A DNA stretch of 64,000 nt from Gottschalkia purinilytica. GTDB taxonomy: Bacteria; Bacillota; Clostridia; Tissierellales; Gottschalkiaceae. The notes under the pieces were generated by a model, which was not told the DNA's origin, did no database searches, and saw only the letters and a program-made list of their open reading frames with translations. Both the position numbers and the translations under genes were made by a program. Each line of letters starts with the position of its first letter. Within the stretch, counting starts at the first letter, position 1. The stretch is from assembly GCF_001190785.1 (NCBI RefSeq), contig NZ_LGSS01000002.1, positions 186,001 through 250,000 on the forward strand, read 5' to 3'. Below, in pieces: positions 23,376-32,769 of this stretch.

Positions 23376-24334
23376 CGATCTTCCTCCTTGTCTGCTACTA
23401 TTACTCCCTTTAAGGCCTCTATTGCTACTTCTATCTGAGAGTCATCAGGTTCTTTTGTAGTTGCCATTTTTTGAAGCATAAGACCTGGATAAGAAACTAT
23501 ATATGCAAATTTACCATTACTTCTTCCTATAATCTTATTTATTTCATATGATATTCCAGCTATAACAGGCAATAGTATTATTCTTAAAATAAATCTTTGT
23601 AGTGGATTCGGCCATCCAAAGAATGAAAATACTAATATACTTATAATCATAACCATGAATAAGAAACTTGTTCCGCATCTTGGGTGAAGTATAGGATGTT
23701 TTTTTACATTTTCTACCGTAAGTTCTTCTTCGTATTCATAACAGTGTATAGTCTTGTGTTCAGCCCCGTGATATTGAAACACTCTTTGTATATCTTCAAG
23801 CTTTGATACTCCCAATAGATATATTAGAAATATAGTTACTCTAATGACCCCTTCTATAAGATTAAGATAAATAGAATTATTAACTTTGCTTTTTATAAAG
23901 TTAGTTAAGAAGGTAGGTGCTAACATAAATAACCCTATAGAAATAGCTATAGATACAAGTACTGTAATATATATAGCAATATCCTCTGCTTTATCTTTAA
24001 ATATTTTTTGTATAAATTTTTCAAATCTACCAGGTTCCTTATTCTTCTCTTCCTCTGTTTCGTAGAACTCTGCTGAATACATAAGTGCTTTAGTTCCTAC
24101 AACCATAGATTCTATAAGTGCTACTACACCTCTTACAAAAGGTAGTTTAAAAAATTTATTTCTTGTAGTCATATTATCAATAGGGTCAACTTTTAGTTCT
24201 ATTTCTCCATCTGGCTTTCTAACTGCAATAGATATATCTCTGGGTCCTCTCATCATTACTCCCTCTATAAGAGCTTGTCCACCTATTTTAGTCATATGTT
24301 TAGGTTTTCTTTCAATATCCTTTATGTTTGGCAA
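23369..24334 (-). CDS. DUF1385 (YqhQ-like) membrane protein
   Basis: The 321-residue protein has a conserved N-terminal cytosolic part (IGGQALIEGVMMRGP), then several membrane helices, with the polar motif HGAEHKTIHCYE and HPRCGTSFLF between them. This His/Cys pattern is the family hallmark and may bind metal; the function is not established. It is commonly found between rpmE and prmC in Clostridia. I prefer the TTG at 24334, seven bases after GGAGG, over the TTG at 24349. Confidence 0.88.
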   Translation of the reverse strand: MPNIKDIERKPKHMTKIGGQALIEGVMMRGPRDISIAVRKPDGEIELKVDPIDNMTTRNKFFKLPFVRGVVALIESMVVGTKALMYSAEFYETEEEKNKEPGRFEKFIQKIFKDKAEDIAIYITVLVSIAISIGLFMLAPTFLTNFIKSKVNNSIYLNLIEGVIRVTIFLIYLLGVSKLEDIQRVFQYHGAEHKTIHCYEYEEELTVENVKKHPILHPRCGTSFLFMVMIISILVFSFFGWPNPLQRFILRIILLPVIAGISYEINKIIGRSNGKFAYIVSYPGLMLQKMATTKEPDDSQIEVAIEALKGVIVADKEEDRW

Positions 24335-24421
24335 ACGCATCTCCTCCAAATACCATTTAGAATAAAAATAAAGACTAGAAGCAACTTAGCATCTAGCCTA
24401 TTTCTCTAGTTTAAATAAAAA

Positions 24422-24622
24422 CTACTTAATTCCATACTTTTTGTTAAATTTGTCAACACGTCCACCTGCATCAACGAATTTTTGACGTCCTGTAAAGAAT
24501 GGATGACATTCTGAACAGATTTCTACTCTTAACTCTTCTTTAACTGAACCAGTTTCAAATGTATTTCCACATGCACAACGTACTGTAGATTTTTTATAAT
24601 CTGGATGTATCTCTTTTTTCAT
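24422..24622 (-). CDS. rpmE: Ribosomal protein L31 (zinc form)
   Basis: The 66-residue protein has all four zinc Cys (16, 18, 36, 39) in CACGN and [10 protein letters not shown], so it is the zinc-holding C+ form. [12 protein letters not shown] and [11 protein letters not shown] are typical. The ATG at 24622 follows GAGG; the ORF's GTG three codons earlier lies within that site. Confidence 0.96.
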   Translation of the reverse strand: MKKEIHPDYKKSTVRCACGNTFETGSVKEELRVEICSECHPFFTGRQKFVDAGGRVDKFNKKYGIK

Positions 24623-24650
24623 CGATTTCACCTCTTTCTCAAGTACTCTC

Positions 24651-24680
24651 TTTATATTAAAATATTCGTCTAGTTTTCAA
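24651..24680 (-). promoter_or_regulatory. Promoter of rpmE
   Basis: TTGAAA (24675-24680), 18 bases and TATAAA (24651-24656) on the minus strand, about 30 bases before the start codon. Confidence 0.55.
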
Positions 24681-24828
24681 CTAATATAGTATATCATATG
24701 CTTAAATTTTTTTCAAGAATTTAATATTTATCCCATCACTAACAATTCCAACATTTCAGCTTGTATAAATTGGAAGTTAAGATTAATATAGGAAACATAT
24801 GAATTAGCTGTTACTTTATAAACTTACA

Positions 24829-26292
24829 CTAGTTATTAGATTTTTTACTTACTACTTGTAGAAATTCTTGATTGCTAGATGTATTAACAAGTTTATCTAT
24901 GAAATTTTCAGTTACTTCTGAAACTTGTGAATTACTTAAAGCTCTTCTTATGAACCAAGTTACCTCAAGTTCTTCTTTAGTAAGTAGTAAATCTTCTTTT
25001 CTAGTACCTGACTTATGAATATCTATAGCAGGGAAAATTCTCTTCTCAGATAACTTTCTGTCTAAGTGTATCTCCATATTTCCCGTTCCTTTAAATTCTT
25101 CAAATATTACATCATCCATTCTACTACCTGTCTCTACAAGTGCTGTAGCTAATATAGTAAGACTTCCTCCACCCTCTATATTTCTTGCAGCTCCAAAGAA
25201 TCTCTTTGGTTTGTGAAGAGCTCCTGGATCAAGTCCTCCTGACAATGTTCTACCAGTTGGTGGTATAGTAAGATTGTATGCCCTTGCAAGTCTTGTTATA
25301 CTATCTAGCAGTACAACAACATCTTTTCCATGTTCTACTAGTCTTTTTGCCCTTTCTAAAACTATCTCTGCTACTTTAGCGTGATGTTTTGGTAACTCAT
25401 CAAAAGTTGAGTATACAACATCTCCTTTTACTGATCGCTGCATATCTGTAACTTCCTCTGGTCTTTCATCTATTAAAAGAATTATTATTTCTATATCAGG
25501 ATGATTCTCAGCTATACTATTTGCAATACTCTTAAGTAGAGTTGTTTTACCAGCTTTAGGAGGTGCTACTATCATACCCCTTTGTCCCTTACCTATAGGA
25601 GCTATTAGATCTATAACTCTTGTAGATAGCTCATGTTTCTTCGTTTCCAAAGTTATTTTTTCTTCTGGATATATTGGAGTAAGAGAGTCAAAATCAGGTC
25701 TTCTTACAGCAGTTTCAGGATCTTCTCCATTAACTTTCTTCACATATAACAAAGCTTTATATTTTTCACCTGATTTCGGTGGTCTAGTTATACCATATAT
25801 CTTATCTCCTGTTCTCAAGTTAAATCTTCTAACTTGTGATGGTGAAACATAAATATCTTCACTTCCAGACAGATAATTTTCACAACGTAGGAAACCGTAT
25901 CCATCTACGATCTCTAGAATACCTTCTGCAACATTGACATCTTCTGTGATCTTATCTGATAAATTATAAACTTGATCATCTATTTTCATAGATTGTTGTC
26001 TATCTCTATTTTCTGCCTTATCATTTACTTTCGATGTATTAATTTTTTCGTTATTTTTACTAGCTACTTCATTATTTCTATATTTTTGAATAAATTCTGA
26101 CCTCATTTCTTTTACTGGGCCATTTTTTATTTTGATATCATTTTTATTTTCAGTGTTTTCAGCTTGTTTATTTTCTAATATCAAATCAATAAGCTCGTTT
26201 TTCTTGTATTTTGTACAACTTTTTATCCCCATATCTTTTGCAATAGTTCTCAACTCTTCTAGTTTTTTACTTTGAAGTTCACTTTGGTCCAA
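24829..26292 (-). CDS. rho: Transcription termination factor Rho
   Basis: The RNA-dependent helicase has 487 residues. Order: N-terminal SAP-like helix domain, a Lys/Asn/Glu-rich insert of about 70 residues, the cold-shock RNA-binding domain (EGYGFLR-like DGYGFLR), then the ATPase with Walker [12 protein letters not shown], Walker [17 protein letters not shown] and the Q/R loops ([24 protein letters not shown]). The polar insert is common in clostridial Rho. I choose the TTG at 26292, seven bases after GGAGG. Confidence 0.95.
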   Translation of the reverse strand: MDQSELQSKKLEELRTIAKDMGIKSCTKYKKNELIDLILENKQAENTENKNDIKIKNGPVKEMRSEFIQKYRNNEVASKNNEKINTSKVNDKAENRDRQQSMKIDDQVYNLSDKITEDVNVAEGILEIVDGYGFLRCENYLSGSEDIYVSPSQVRRFNLRTGDKIYGITRPPKSGEKYKALLYVKKVNGEDPETAVRRPDFDSLTPIYPEEKITLETKKHELSTRVIDLIAPIGKGQRGMIVAPPKAGKTTLLKSIANSIAENHPDIEIIILLIDERPEEVTDMQRSVKGDVVYSTFDELPKHHAKVAEIVLERAKRLVEHGKDVVVLLDSITRLARAYNLTIPPTGRTLSGGLDPGALHKPKRFFGAARNIEGGGSLTILATALVETGSRMDDVIFEEFKGTGNMEIHLDRKLSEKRIFPAIDIHKSGTRKEDLLLTKEELEVTWFIRRALSNSQVSEVTENFIDKLVNTSSNQEFLQVVSKKSNN

Positions 26293-26379
26293 ATCTCCAC
26301 CTCCAAAAAACACCTTTTATTTATTTTTATTTAGGGATAATCTCTAAGGGAAATAGATTCGATGGGCTTAACTATACAA

Positions 26380-26408
26380 ATAGTATCATTTTGTATAAAT
26401 ATAGTCAA
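26380..26408 (-). promoter_or_regulatory. Promoter of rho
   Basis: TTGACT (26403-26408), exactly 17 bases and TACTAT (26380-26385) on the minus strand give a leader of about 80 bases. Rho genes are often autoregulated through such leaders; nothing specific is visible. Confidence 0.65.
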
Positions 26409-26487
26409 TAGGATATATTCTATCATTTATAGACAAGATTATAGACATTTTTTGATTATATATAAAAGCCATTCCACTATTTAAATA

Positions 26488-26529
26488 TATTATAATACCA
26501 AGAAAATTAATTTTCTTGGTATTATAATA
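26488..26529 (-). terminator. Perfect 42-bp palindrome after glpX
   Basis: TATTATAATACCAAGAAAATT is followed directly by its complement. It lies 17 bases past the glpX stop and is the natural terminator for that gene, but neither strand has a good U run after it. Confidence 0.6.
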
Positions 26530-26545
26530 AAAAAGTTACTACGAA

Positions 26546-27517
26546 TTAATATGCATACTCCGGTTTTTCGTCTAACTTATGGATAGCTTCTACAAATCTT
26601 ACTGTTCCTGTTTCAGCTCTAGTTACCATAGAATAAGTTTTTGCCATATTATTCTCGTAATATACTACTCCTTTTAAAAGGTCCCCATCAGAAATTCCTG
26701 TAGCTGCAAAGTATATTTCGTTTCCTTTAACTAAGTCTTCCATACTTAACACACAATTAGTATCTTCTATACCCATTTTTGTACATCTTGCTTTTTCTTC
26801 TTCATTATAAGGTACTAATCTTCCTTGGAATTCTCCGCCCATACACTTAAGTGCTGCTGCTGCTATAACTCCTTCAGGTGCTCCACCAATTCCCATAAGT
26901 ACGTCTACACCTGAATGATCAAAACAAGTAGCTATTGCTGCTGCAACGTCTCCATCACTAAATAGCTTTATTCTTGCTCCTACATTTCTAACTTGTGTTA
27001 TAAGCTCTTCATGTCTTTCTCTATCTAAAATATTTACAGTTAACTCTGATATATCCTTGTTAAGTGCCTTTGCAACGGCTTTAAGATTGTCCTCTACTGA
27101 AGCTTCTATATTTATAACACCTTTTGCTTTTGGTCCTACTGCTATTTTATCCATATACATATCTGGAGCATGTAATAGACATCCTCTAGGAGCTATTGCA
27201 ACTACTGCTATAGCATTTGACAGTCCTTTCGCCACTGCAGTAGTTCCATCTACAGGGTCTACCGCTATATCAACTTTCGGACTTGATTCATTTCCTTGTC
27301 CTATTTGTTCCCCTATATAAAGCATAGGAGCTTCGTCCATTTCACCTTCTCCTATTACTACTACTCCGTCAATGTTTAATGTATCAAACATTTTTCTCAT
27401 TCCGTCCACTGCAGCTTGATCTGCTGCATTCTTATCACCTCTACCTAGGAACTTTGCTGATGATAAGGCAGCTGCTTCTGTTACTCTAACTATATTCAAC
27501 GCAAGATTTCTATCCAT
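26546..27517 (-). CDS. glpX: Fructose-1,6-bisphosphatase, class II
   Basis: This gluconeogenic enzyme hydrolyses fructose-1,6-bisphosphate. The 323 residues show [16 protein letters not shown] (metal-binding acidic loop), [12 protein letters not shown] and GIGGAPEGV. It sits before rho as ywjI does in Bacillus, while fba and transaldolase of the same pathway lie at 35-36.6 kb. Start ATG at 27517 follows GGGAGG; the ORF's earlier start at 27532 includes that site. Confidence 0.95.
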   Translation of the reverse strand: MDRNLALNIVRVTEAAALSSAKFLGRGDKNAADQAAVDGMRKMFDTLNIDGVVVIGEGEMDEAPMLYIGEQIGQGNESSPKVDIAVDPVDGTTAVAKGLSNAIAVVAIAPRGCLLHAPDMYMDKIAVGPKAKGVINIEASVEDNLKAVAKALNKDISELTVNILDRERHEELITQVRNVGARIKLFSDGDVAAAIATCFDHSGVDVLMGIGGAPEGVIAAAALKCMGGEFQGRLVPYNEEEKARCTKMGIEDTNCVLSMEDLVKGNEIYFAATGISDGDLLKGVVYYENNMAKTYSMVTRAETGTVRFVEAIHKLDEKPEYAY

Positions 27518-27549
27518 CTTTTGACCTCCCACATATATCTATATATGAT

Positions 27550-27579
27550 AGTATATATTATTTTAAGATAAAATGTCAA
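27550..27579 (-). promoter_or_regulatory. Promoter of glpX
   Basis: TTGACA (27574-27579), 18 bases and TATACT (27550-27555) on the minus strand, about 30 bases before the start codon. Confidence 0.6.
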
Positions 27580-27721
27580 AATTATAACGAAAAAATAAGT
27601 AGTATAAACTATCCTAAATTATATAAATATTATACATAATAGAAAATCATAAGAACAGATACAAAATTTATAATTTTTTGATAAAAAATCATAATAAGTT
27701 TTTTATATTTTATCAAAAACT

Positions 27722-27750
27722 AAATGAGCAGTATAGAATACTGCTCATTT
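27722..27750 (-). terminator. Terminator of the nucleoside operon
   Basis: AAATGAGCAGTA/TACTGCTCATTT with a five-base loop, followed on the minus strand by AGTTTTTGAT, lies 55 bases past the ribokinase stop. Confidence 0.88.
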
Positions 27751-27805
27751 ATCATATCTCAAAACATTTATAATGGTTAAAGATAATAATATATAATTAA
27801 ATATT

Positions 27806-28720
27806 CTATTCCACTTCATTCAAGTAAGGAATTGAAGGTTGAGCTCCTTCTCTAGTTACTACTATAGAAGATACTTTATTTGCAAATGGTATTGCTTCTT
27901 TTAGTAAGTCATGTGTTAAGCTATCTTCTTTTCTAAGCTTAGTTGATAATGCTCCTATAAATGAATCTCCTGCAGCAGTTGTGTCAATTGCATCAACTTT
28001 AAGCGCAGGTATAATTTCACAGCCATCATTAGAAACAAGTACAGCGCCCTTTTCTCCTAATGTGATTATAACGTGTTTTACACCTTTTTCTAATAACTTA
28101 ATACCAGCTAGTTTGGCACTTTCTACTGAATCTATATTTACTCCTGTTATGGAGAATGCCTCAGTTTCATTAGGAACAATTATATCAGTAAGTTTCATAA
28201 GTTCGTCTGATATCTCTTTTGCTGGTGCAGGATTTAAAAGTGTAATAACTCCATTTTCTTTAGCTATTTTAAATCCTTCTATAATAGCATCCATTGGCAC
28301 TTCAAATTGAGAAATGATTACATCAGATTCTTCTATTACACTCTTATACTTTCTTACTTCATCAATATTTAATTCCATATTTGAACCAGATATTACTATT
28401 ATTGAGTTATTACCTTTGCTATCTACACTTATAACTGCAGTTCCTGTAGGATTTACTTCATCTTTGAAAACATAACTATAATCTATATGATCTTTTTTTA
28501 AGTTTTCTAAAAGTATTGTTCCATGCTCATCATCGCCTACTTTACCAATCATACTTACTTTTGCACCTAATCTTGCACTTGCCACAGCTTGATTTGCACC
28601 TTTTCCTCCAGGAATCTTATTAAAATTTGTTGCAAGAACAGTTTCCCCTACTACTGGTATGTTTTTCACTGCAACTACTAGATCCATATTCAAACTTCCT
28701 AAAATTGTTACTTTATTCAT
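27806..28720 (-). CDS. rbsK: Ribokinase
   Basis: The PfkB-family kinase (304 aa) phosphorylates ribose at O5. Signatures: GSLNMDLVV at the start, PGGKGANQAVASARLGA (family motif 1), and DTTAAGDSFIGALS with the catalytic Asp near residue 250. It is the last gene of the nucleoside operon; ribose released by the nucleoside hydrolase is the evident substrate. The ATG at 28720 follows AGGTGGAAGAA and overlaps the end of the upstream ATPase gene by eight bases. Confidence 0.93.
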   Translation of the reverse strand: MNKVTILGSLNMDLVVAVKNIPVVGETVLATNFNKIPGGKGANQAVASARLGAKVSMIGKVGDDEHGTILLENLKKDHIDYSYVFKDEVNPTGTAVISVDSKGNNSIIVISGSNMELNIDEVRKYKSVIEESDVIISQFEVPMDAIIEGFKIAKENGVITLLNPAPAKEISDELMKLTDIIVPNETEAFSITGVNIDSVESAKLAGIKLLEKGVKHVIITLGEKGAVLVSNDGCEIIPALKVDAIDTTAAGDSFIGALSTKLRKEDSLTHDLLKEAIPFANKVSSIVVTREGAQPSIPYLNEVE

Positions 28721-29549
28721 TTCTTCCACCTGACCCTTTATCTATGTGTTTCTCTTCAATATAATTGATAAAGTCGTTTATATCAAGTATTTTTTCATTT
28801 ATTCCTAAGTTTTTGCTTAATTGACTTATATAAGGTTGTTTAAGTCCGGCTTCTTCTAATATATCGTGTTTCCAAAATATATTTCTCTTATCATCATCAT
28901 CTATAACATTTTTATGAGCCATGACTATTACTCTATCAAAGTTTCTTACAACAAACTCCATGTCATGCGTTATAGTTATAACTGTTTTACCTTTTTCTTT
29001 AAGACTTTTTATTAACCTTGCTAACATCTCCATACCTACCATATCTTGCCCTGCTGTAGGCTCATCTAATATTATTACATCTGTATTCATAGCTATTACA
29101 GAAGCTATTGTAACAAATTTTCTCATAGAAAAAGGTAAATTGTATGGATTATCTTTTAAAAAGTCTTGTATTTCAGTAACCTCTATTGCATAATCTACAT
29201 TTTTTTTGATTTCTTCTTCAGATAACTTAAGATTTCTAGGCCCAAATTCTATTTCACTATATACATCATTGTGAAATATCTGATCATCAGGATTTTGGAA
29301 GACATATCCTACTTTCTTTGACATCTGAGCAGTTGTATAATCTTTAGTATTCCATCCATCTATTATTACGTCTCCCTTTGTAGGCTTAGTAAGTCCATTC
29401 ATGAGCTTTACTGTTGTTGTTTTTCCTGCTCCATTTTGCCCTATTATAGCTACACTTTCACCTTTTCCAATTTCCATTGATACATTTTCCACTGCTACAT
29501 ATCCATTTGGATAAGCAAACACTATATCTTTCAATATTACATAGCTCAT
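28713..29549 (-). CDS. ECF transporter ATPase with altered signature motif
   Basis: This 278-residue ABC ATPase pairs with the next upstream gene. Walker A GQNGAGKTT, Q-loop VFQNPDDQ, Walker B VIILDEPTAGQD and the H-loop His (ITHD) are intact. Where family members read LSGGQ, this one reads LPFSMRKF. An asymmetric ATPase pair, with one altered composite ATP site, is therefore likely. Its C-terminal 60 residues are polar, as in EcfA proteins. The gene overlaps its neighbours on both sides by a few bases, so subunits are probably made together. Confidence 0.9.
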   Translation of the reverse strand: MSYVILKDIVFAYPNGYVAVENVSMEIGKGESVAIIGQNGAGKTTTVKLMNGLTKPTKGDVIIDGWNTKDYTTAQMSKKVGYVFQNPDDQIFHNDVYSEIEFGPRNLKLSEEEIKKNVDYAIEVTEIQDFLKDNPYNLPFSMRKFVTIASVIAMNTDVIILDEPTAGQDMVGMEMLARLIKSLKEKGKTVITITHDMEFVVRNFDRVIVMAHKNVIDDDDKRNIFWKHDILEEAGLKQPYISQLSKNLGINEKILDINDFINYIEEKHIDKGSGGRNE

Positions 29550-30412
29550 GATCTCTTATCCTCCTTTATGCCCAAAAGTTTCTTAAGTTGTGCCTCTGTC
29601 TGACTTTCTGTAATAGGAATATCTTTTATTTCTATTCCTCTTTTTCTCATTTCAAGTCCTAAAAGAGCATACTGAGGTAAAGTTGTTCCAAGTTCCATAA
29701 CTTCTTCATTTGATAATATCTCTTTTGTACTTCCATCTAATACTATTTTACCTTCATCCATTAAAATAACATGATCTGCATATTCAGCTATTAATTCTAT
29801 CTTATGTTCTACTAAAATTATTGTTTTGCCTTCATTTTTCATAAGTTTTATTATTTCAAATACTTCTTCTGTTCCTTGAGGATCTAATTGAGAAGTAGGT
29901 TCATCTATTACAAGGATATCTGGTTCCATCACAATTATAGAAGCTAGTGCCACTCTTTGACGTTGACCACCTGAAAGCTCTGTTGGGTTTTTATCTCTAA
30001 GGTGTCCTATATTTATTAATTCTATTACTTTTTCTACTCTAGTTCTTATTTCATCAGGATGTACTCCTAAATTTTCAAGTCCATATGCTATTTCATCAAA
30101 TACAGTTTCTTTTACTCCACTTACTTGAGTAAAGGGATTTTGAAACACAAATCCTACTTTCATAGCTAGTTCTCCAATGGAATATTCACTTATATTTTTT
30201 CCATCAATAAATACTTCTCCCTTTAAATCACCTTTATGAAAGTGAGGTACAAACCCCCTTATAACATTACATAGAGTTGTTTTTCCTCCACCATTACGAC
30301 CAATTATGGCACAAAACTCGCCTTTTTTTACTTTAAGGTTAACATCTTTAAGAGCATCTTTATCAGCAATAGGGTATCTGTACGTTAAATCCTTTATTTC
30401 TATAATATCCAT
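29546..30412 (-). CDS. ECF transporter ATPase with canonical signature
   Basis: The 288-residue ABC ATPase has Walker A GRNGGGKTTLCN, Q-loop VFQNPFTQ, signature LSGGQRQRVALA, Walker B ILVIDEPTSQLD and the H-loop in LVEHKIE. It overlaps the EcfT gene by 13 bases and the second ATPase by four. Together they power uptake through the S component in the same operon. Confidence 0.92.
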   Translation of the reverse strand: MDIIEIKDLTYRYPIADKDALKDVNLKVKKGEFCAIIGRNGGGKTTLCNVIRGFVPHFHKGDLKGEVFIDGKNISEYSIGELAMKVGFVFQNPFTQVSGVKETVFDEIAYGLENLGVHPDEIRTRVEKVIELINIGHLRDKNPTELSGGQRQRVALASIIVMEPDILVIDEPTSQLDPQGTEEVFEIIKLMKNEGKTIILVEHKIELIAEYADHVILMDEGKIVLDGSTKEILSNEEVMELGTTLPQYALLGLEMRKRGIEIKDIPITESQTEAQLKKLLGIKEDKRS

Positions 30413-31161
30413 TGTATCATTCTCCCAACTATCAGAATTATTAATACTAATAAAATTACTCTTCTTAAAATCCTATCAACTTTGCTGTCCTTTGGCTCAT
30501 AAAGTCTTGTCTTTTCAACAGGTGCTGAGAATGCTCTAGACTCTAATGTAATAGCTCTCTCTTCTGTACCAGCTATAGCTGAAAGTACTAGTGGTCCTAA
30601 AGTAGGTATAAATGCCTTAGCTCTTGTTAACACTCCACCCTCTATTTCTACTCCACGTGTTTTTTGTGCATTCATAATAACTTCTGATCTTTTTTTCATT
30701 TCTGGAATTATTTGTAACGTTGAAAGAACTACATAAGCAGCTGTTGGTGGAAGTCCCATTTTTTCTAGTGATATAACAAAATCTTTAATATCAGTTATTC
30801 TGAAGAATAACATTAAACTTCCAGCAAACGCTACTATTTTTGATGTTAAACTTAATCCATACATTATTCCTTCTTTTTTTATAGATAAAAACTTCCATTG
30901 CCAAATAACATCTGTTCCTGGGTAGAAGAATGCTTGCATAGCAAAGATTACAATTACAAGTATTAACATTGTTTTAAATATAAGCTTTATATATTCATTT
31001 AGTTTGCCTGCCATTCCAGCTATTATACAATATATAATAATAGTACTGTAGGCGTATACATAACCTGGTATTAAAAATACTGAAACTATCATTAATAGGG
31101 TAAATAATAGCTTAGTTGTAGGATATAAACCAAGTATAAAGTTCTGTTCTTTATCCAACAC
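30400..31161 (-). CDS. ECF transporter transmembrane subunit EcfT
   Basis: The 253-residue membrane protein has about five helices and the two cytosolic coupling motifs of EcfT: the Ala/Lys-Thr-Arg-Gly segment QKTRGVEIEGG and the Ser-Arg segment TLESRAFSAP. These contact the two ATPases. The start is GTG (31161) or the adjacent TTG after GGAGGTGACGA. The gene follows the S component by 35 bases. Confidence 0.9.
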   Translation of the reverse strand: MLDKEQNFILGLYPTTKLLFTLLMIVSVFLIPGYVYAYSTIIIYCIIAGMAGKLNEYIKLIFKTMLILVIVIFAMQAFFYPGTDVIWQWKFLSIKKEGIMYGLSLTSKIVAFAGSLMLFFRITDIKDFVISLEKMGLPPTAAYVVLSTLQIIPEMKKRSEVIMNAQKTRGVEIEGGVLTRAKAFIPTLGPLVLSAIAGTEERAITLESRAFSAPVEKTRLYEPKDSKVDRILRRVILLVLIILIVGRMIQWIL

Positions 31162-31196
31162 TCGTCACCTCCAGCTTTCAGTTTGCTTAAATATAA

Positions 31197-31793
31197 TTAT
31201 TTTTTAATATATATTTCACCATAGCTAAGTTTTGATAAATATCTTGAAGACATGCTCTTAACTATACCATAAGCAATAATAGCTGAAATTATCTTATCTA
31301 CTGAATCTCCTACAATTGTTGATGTAATTACTGCTTTCCAAATATTTTGACCTGCTGCAAGAAGAGTAGCTGTTATAGCTGATGTTGTATGACCTGTTCC
31401 TCCTCCAAAAGCTAAAACTGTAATTGGAGCTGCTATAACTGTAGTAACTACTGTTAAAATAATTCCTGATACTATAGATTTCCATAACTTTAAGAACATT
31501 CCTTTTTTTGATAAATACCCTGTTGTAATACCTATAGCTATTGATACAAAAGTAAATGGTAAATAAACTGGATTAAATATAGCATTAATTAAATTCGTTA
31601 AAAGTCCTGCTACAGCTCCTACCCACGGTCCACATATCATTGCAACCATTATAGTTCCTATAGTGTCAAGATATATTGGTAATCTAAGAAGTTGTGTAAT
31701 TTGAAATCCAACTATATTTATTGCAATTGCAACTGGAATAAGTAATACTGCCATCATACTAAAATCTTTAGCAATTCCTTTTTTAATTTTCAT
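31197..31793 (-). CDS. ECF transporter S component, probably for nucleosides
   Basis: The 198-residue hydrophobic protein has six segments and the LPIYLDTIGTIMVAMICGPW motif region shared with an ECF S-component group that lies beside nucleoside hydrolases in clostridia. Substrate specificity is inferred from the operon, not from binding residues. I place the start at the ATG at 31793, seven bases after GGAGG; the ORF's upstream ATG at 31826 overlaps the nucleoside hydrolase gene. Confidence 0.85.
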   Translation of the reverse strand: MKIKKGIAKDFSMMAVLLIPVAIAINIVGFQITQLLRLPIYLDTIGTIMVAMICGPWVGAVAGLLTNLINAIFNPVYLPFTFVSIAIGITTGYLSKKGMFLKLWKSIVSGIILTVVTTVIAAPITVLAFGGGTGHTTSAITATLLAAGQNIWKAVITSTIVGDSVDKIISAIIAYGIVKSMSSRYLSKLSYGEIYIKK

Positions 31794-31818
31794 CATAATA
31801 CCTCCAATTTTTTTTAAA

Positions 31819-32769
31819 TTATTCATTATATTTTTTTACTGCATTAAACAACATATCTATAAATCTCTTTCTGTCTAAATCAAATACTACTTCAGTATTT
31901 TTCACTCTATCTGTAACTCCATTATAATCAACTACTGTCGAGCCTTTTGTATATTCTCCACTTGTCTCTACTACTACATTACATTTCTTTGTAATAAATA
32001 ATGTAGGATCGATCTCATAAGCTACAGCACATACGTCATGTAAGTGTGGCCCTTCTTCTTTTGTTCCATCTGATAAGAAATGAGGAGTGGTTGTACTACT
32101 ATAGAAATCTAATATATCAGCTACCATAACTCCAACTTTATTTCCTATGTTTCTCATATCATTAATTTCTTTTTTAAACATTTGTGCTTTTGATGTTACA
32201 TCTAGCCCACACATTACTATAGGTATTCCTGAGTTAAATACAATATTTGCTGCTTCAGGATCTACATAAATATTAAATTCTGCTGCTGGTGTTTTGTTTC
32301 CACCAAAACAAGCTCCACCCATTAATGTTATTCTCTCAATTTTATCTTTTATTTCAGGGTGAGATACTAGTAATATTCCTATATTTGTCAAAGGACCTGT
32401 TGCTATTATAGTTACTTTTTCGTCTGATTTATTTAAAATATCTACTATTGCTTCTATCGCTGAACGATTACTCTTCTTTAGAGTAGCTTCAGGTAACTCA
32501 GTACCTCCAAGTCCACTTTCACCATGTATGTCACCTGCTATTACTAGATCTTTAAGAATAGGTTTTCCAGCTCCTTGTGCTACCTCTAAATCTTTTCCTA
32601 TGAAGCTCAATACTTTTAATGCATTATTTAAAGTTTTCTCTGGAGTTTGATTCCCAGCACTAGTTGTTATACACTTAACGTCTAAGCTTTCTTCTGAGAG
32701 TGCTAATACTAATGCAATTGCATCATCTAGCCCAGGATCACAATCAATAATTACTGGCTTCTTATTCAT
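31819..32769 (-). CDS. Nucleoside hydrolase (IunH/Rih type)
   Basis: The 316-residue enzyme splits ribonucleosides into base and ribose. The Ca2+-binding N-terminus IIDCDPGLDDAIAL (Asp9, 11, 15, 16) is intact, as are TGPLTNIG, MGGA and the C-terminal HLHDVCAVA with the active-site His. Whether purine or pyrimidine nucleosides are preferred cannot be read here. It overlaps the regulator gene by eight bases. Confidence 0.94.
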   Translation of the reverse strand: MNKKPVIIDCDPGLDDAIALVLALSEESLDVKCITTSAGNQTPEKTLNNALKVLSFIGKDLEVAQGAGKPILKDLVIAGDIHGESGLGGTELPEATLKKSNRSAIEAIVDILNKSDEKVTIIATGPLTNIGILLVSHPEIKDKIERITLMGGACFGGNKTPAAEFNIYVDPEAANIVFNSGIPIVMCGLDVTSKAQMFKKEINDMRNIGNKVGVMVADILDFYSSTTTPHFLSDGTKEEGPHLHDVCAVAYEIDPTLFITKKCNVVVETSGEYTKGSTVVDYNGVTDRVKNTEVVFDLDRKRFIDMLFNAVKKYNE

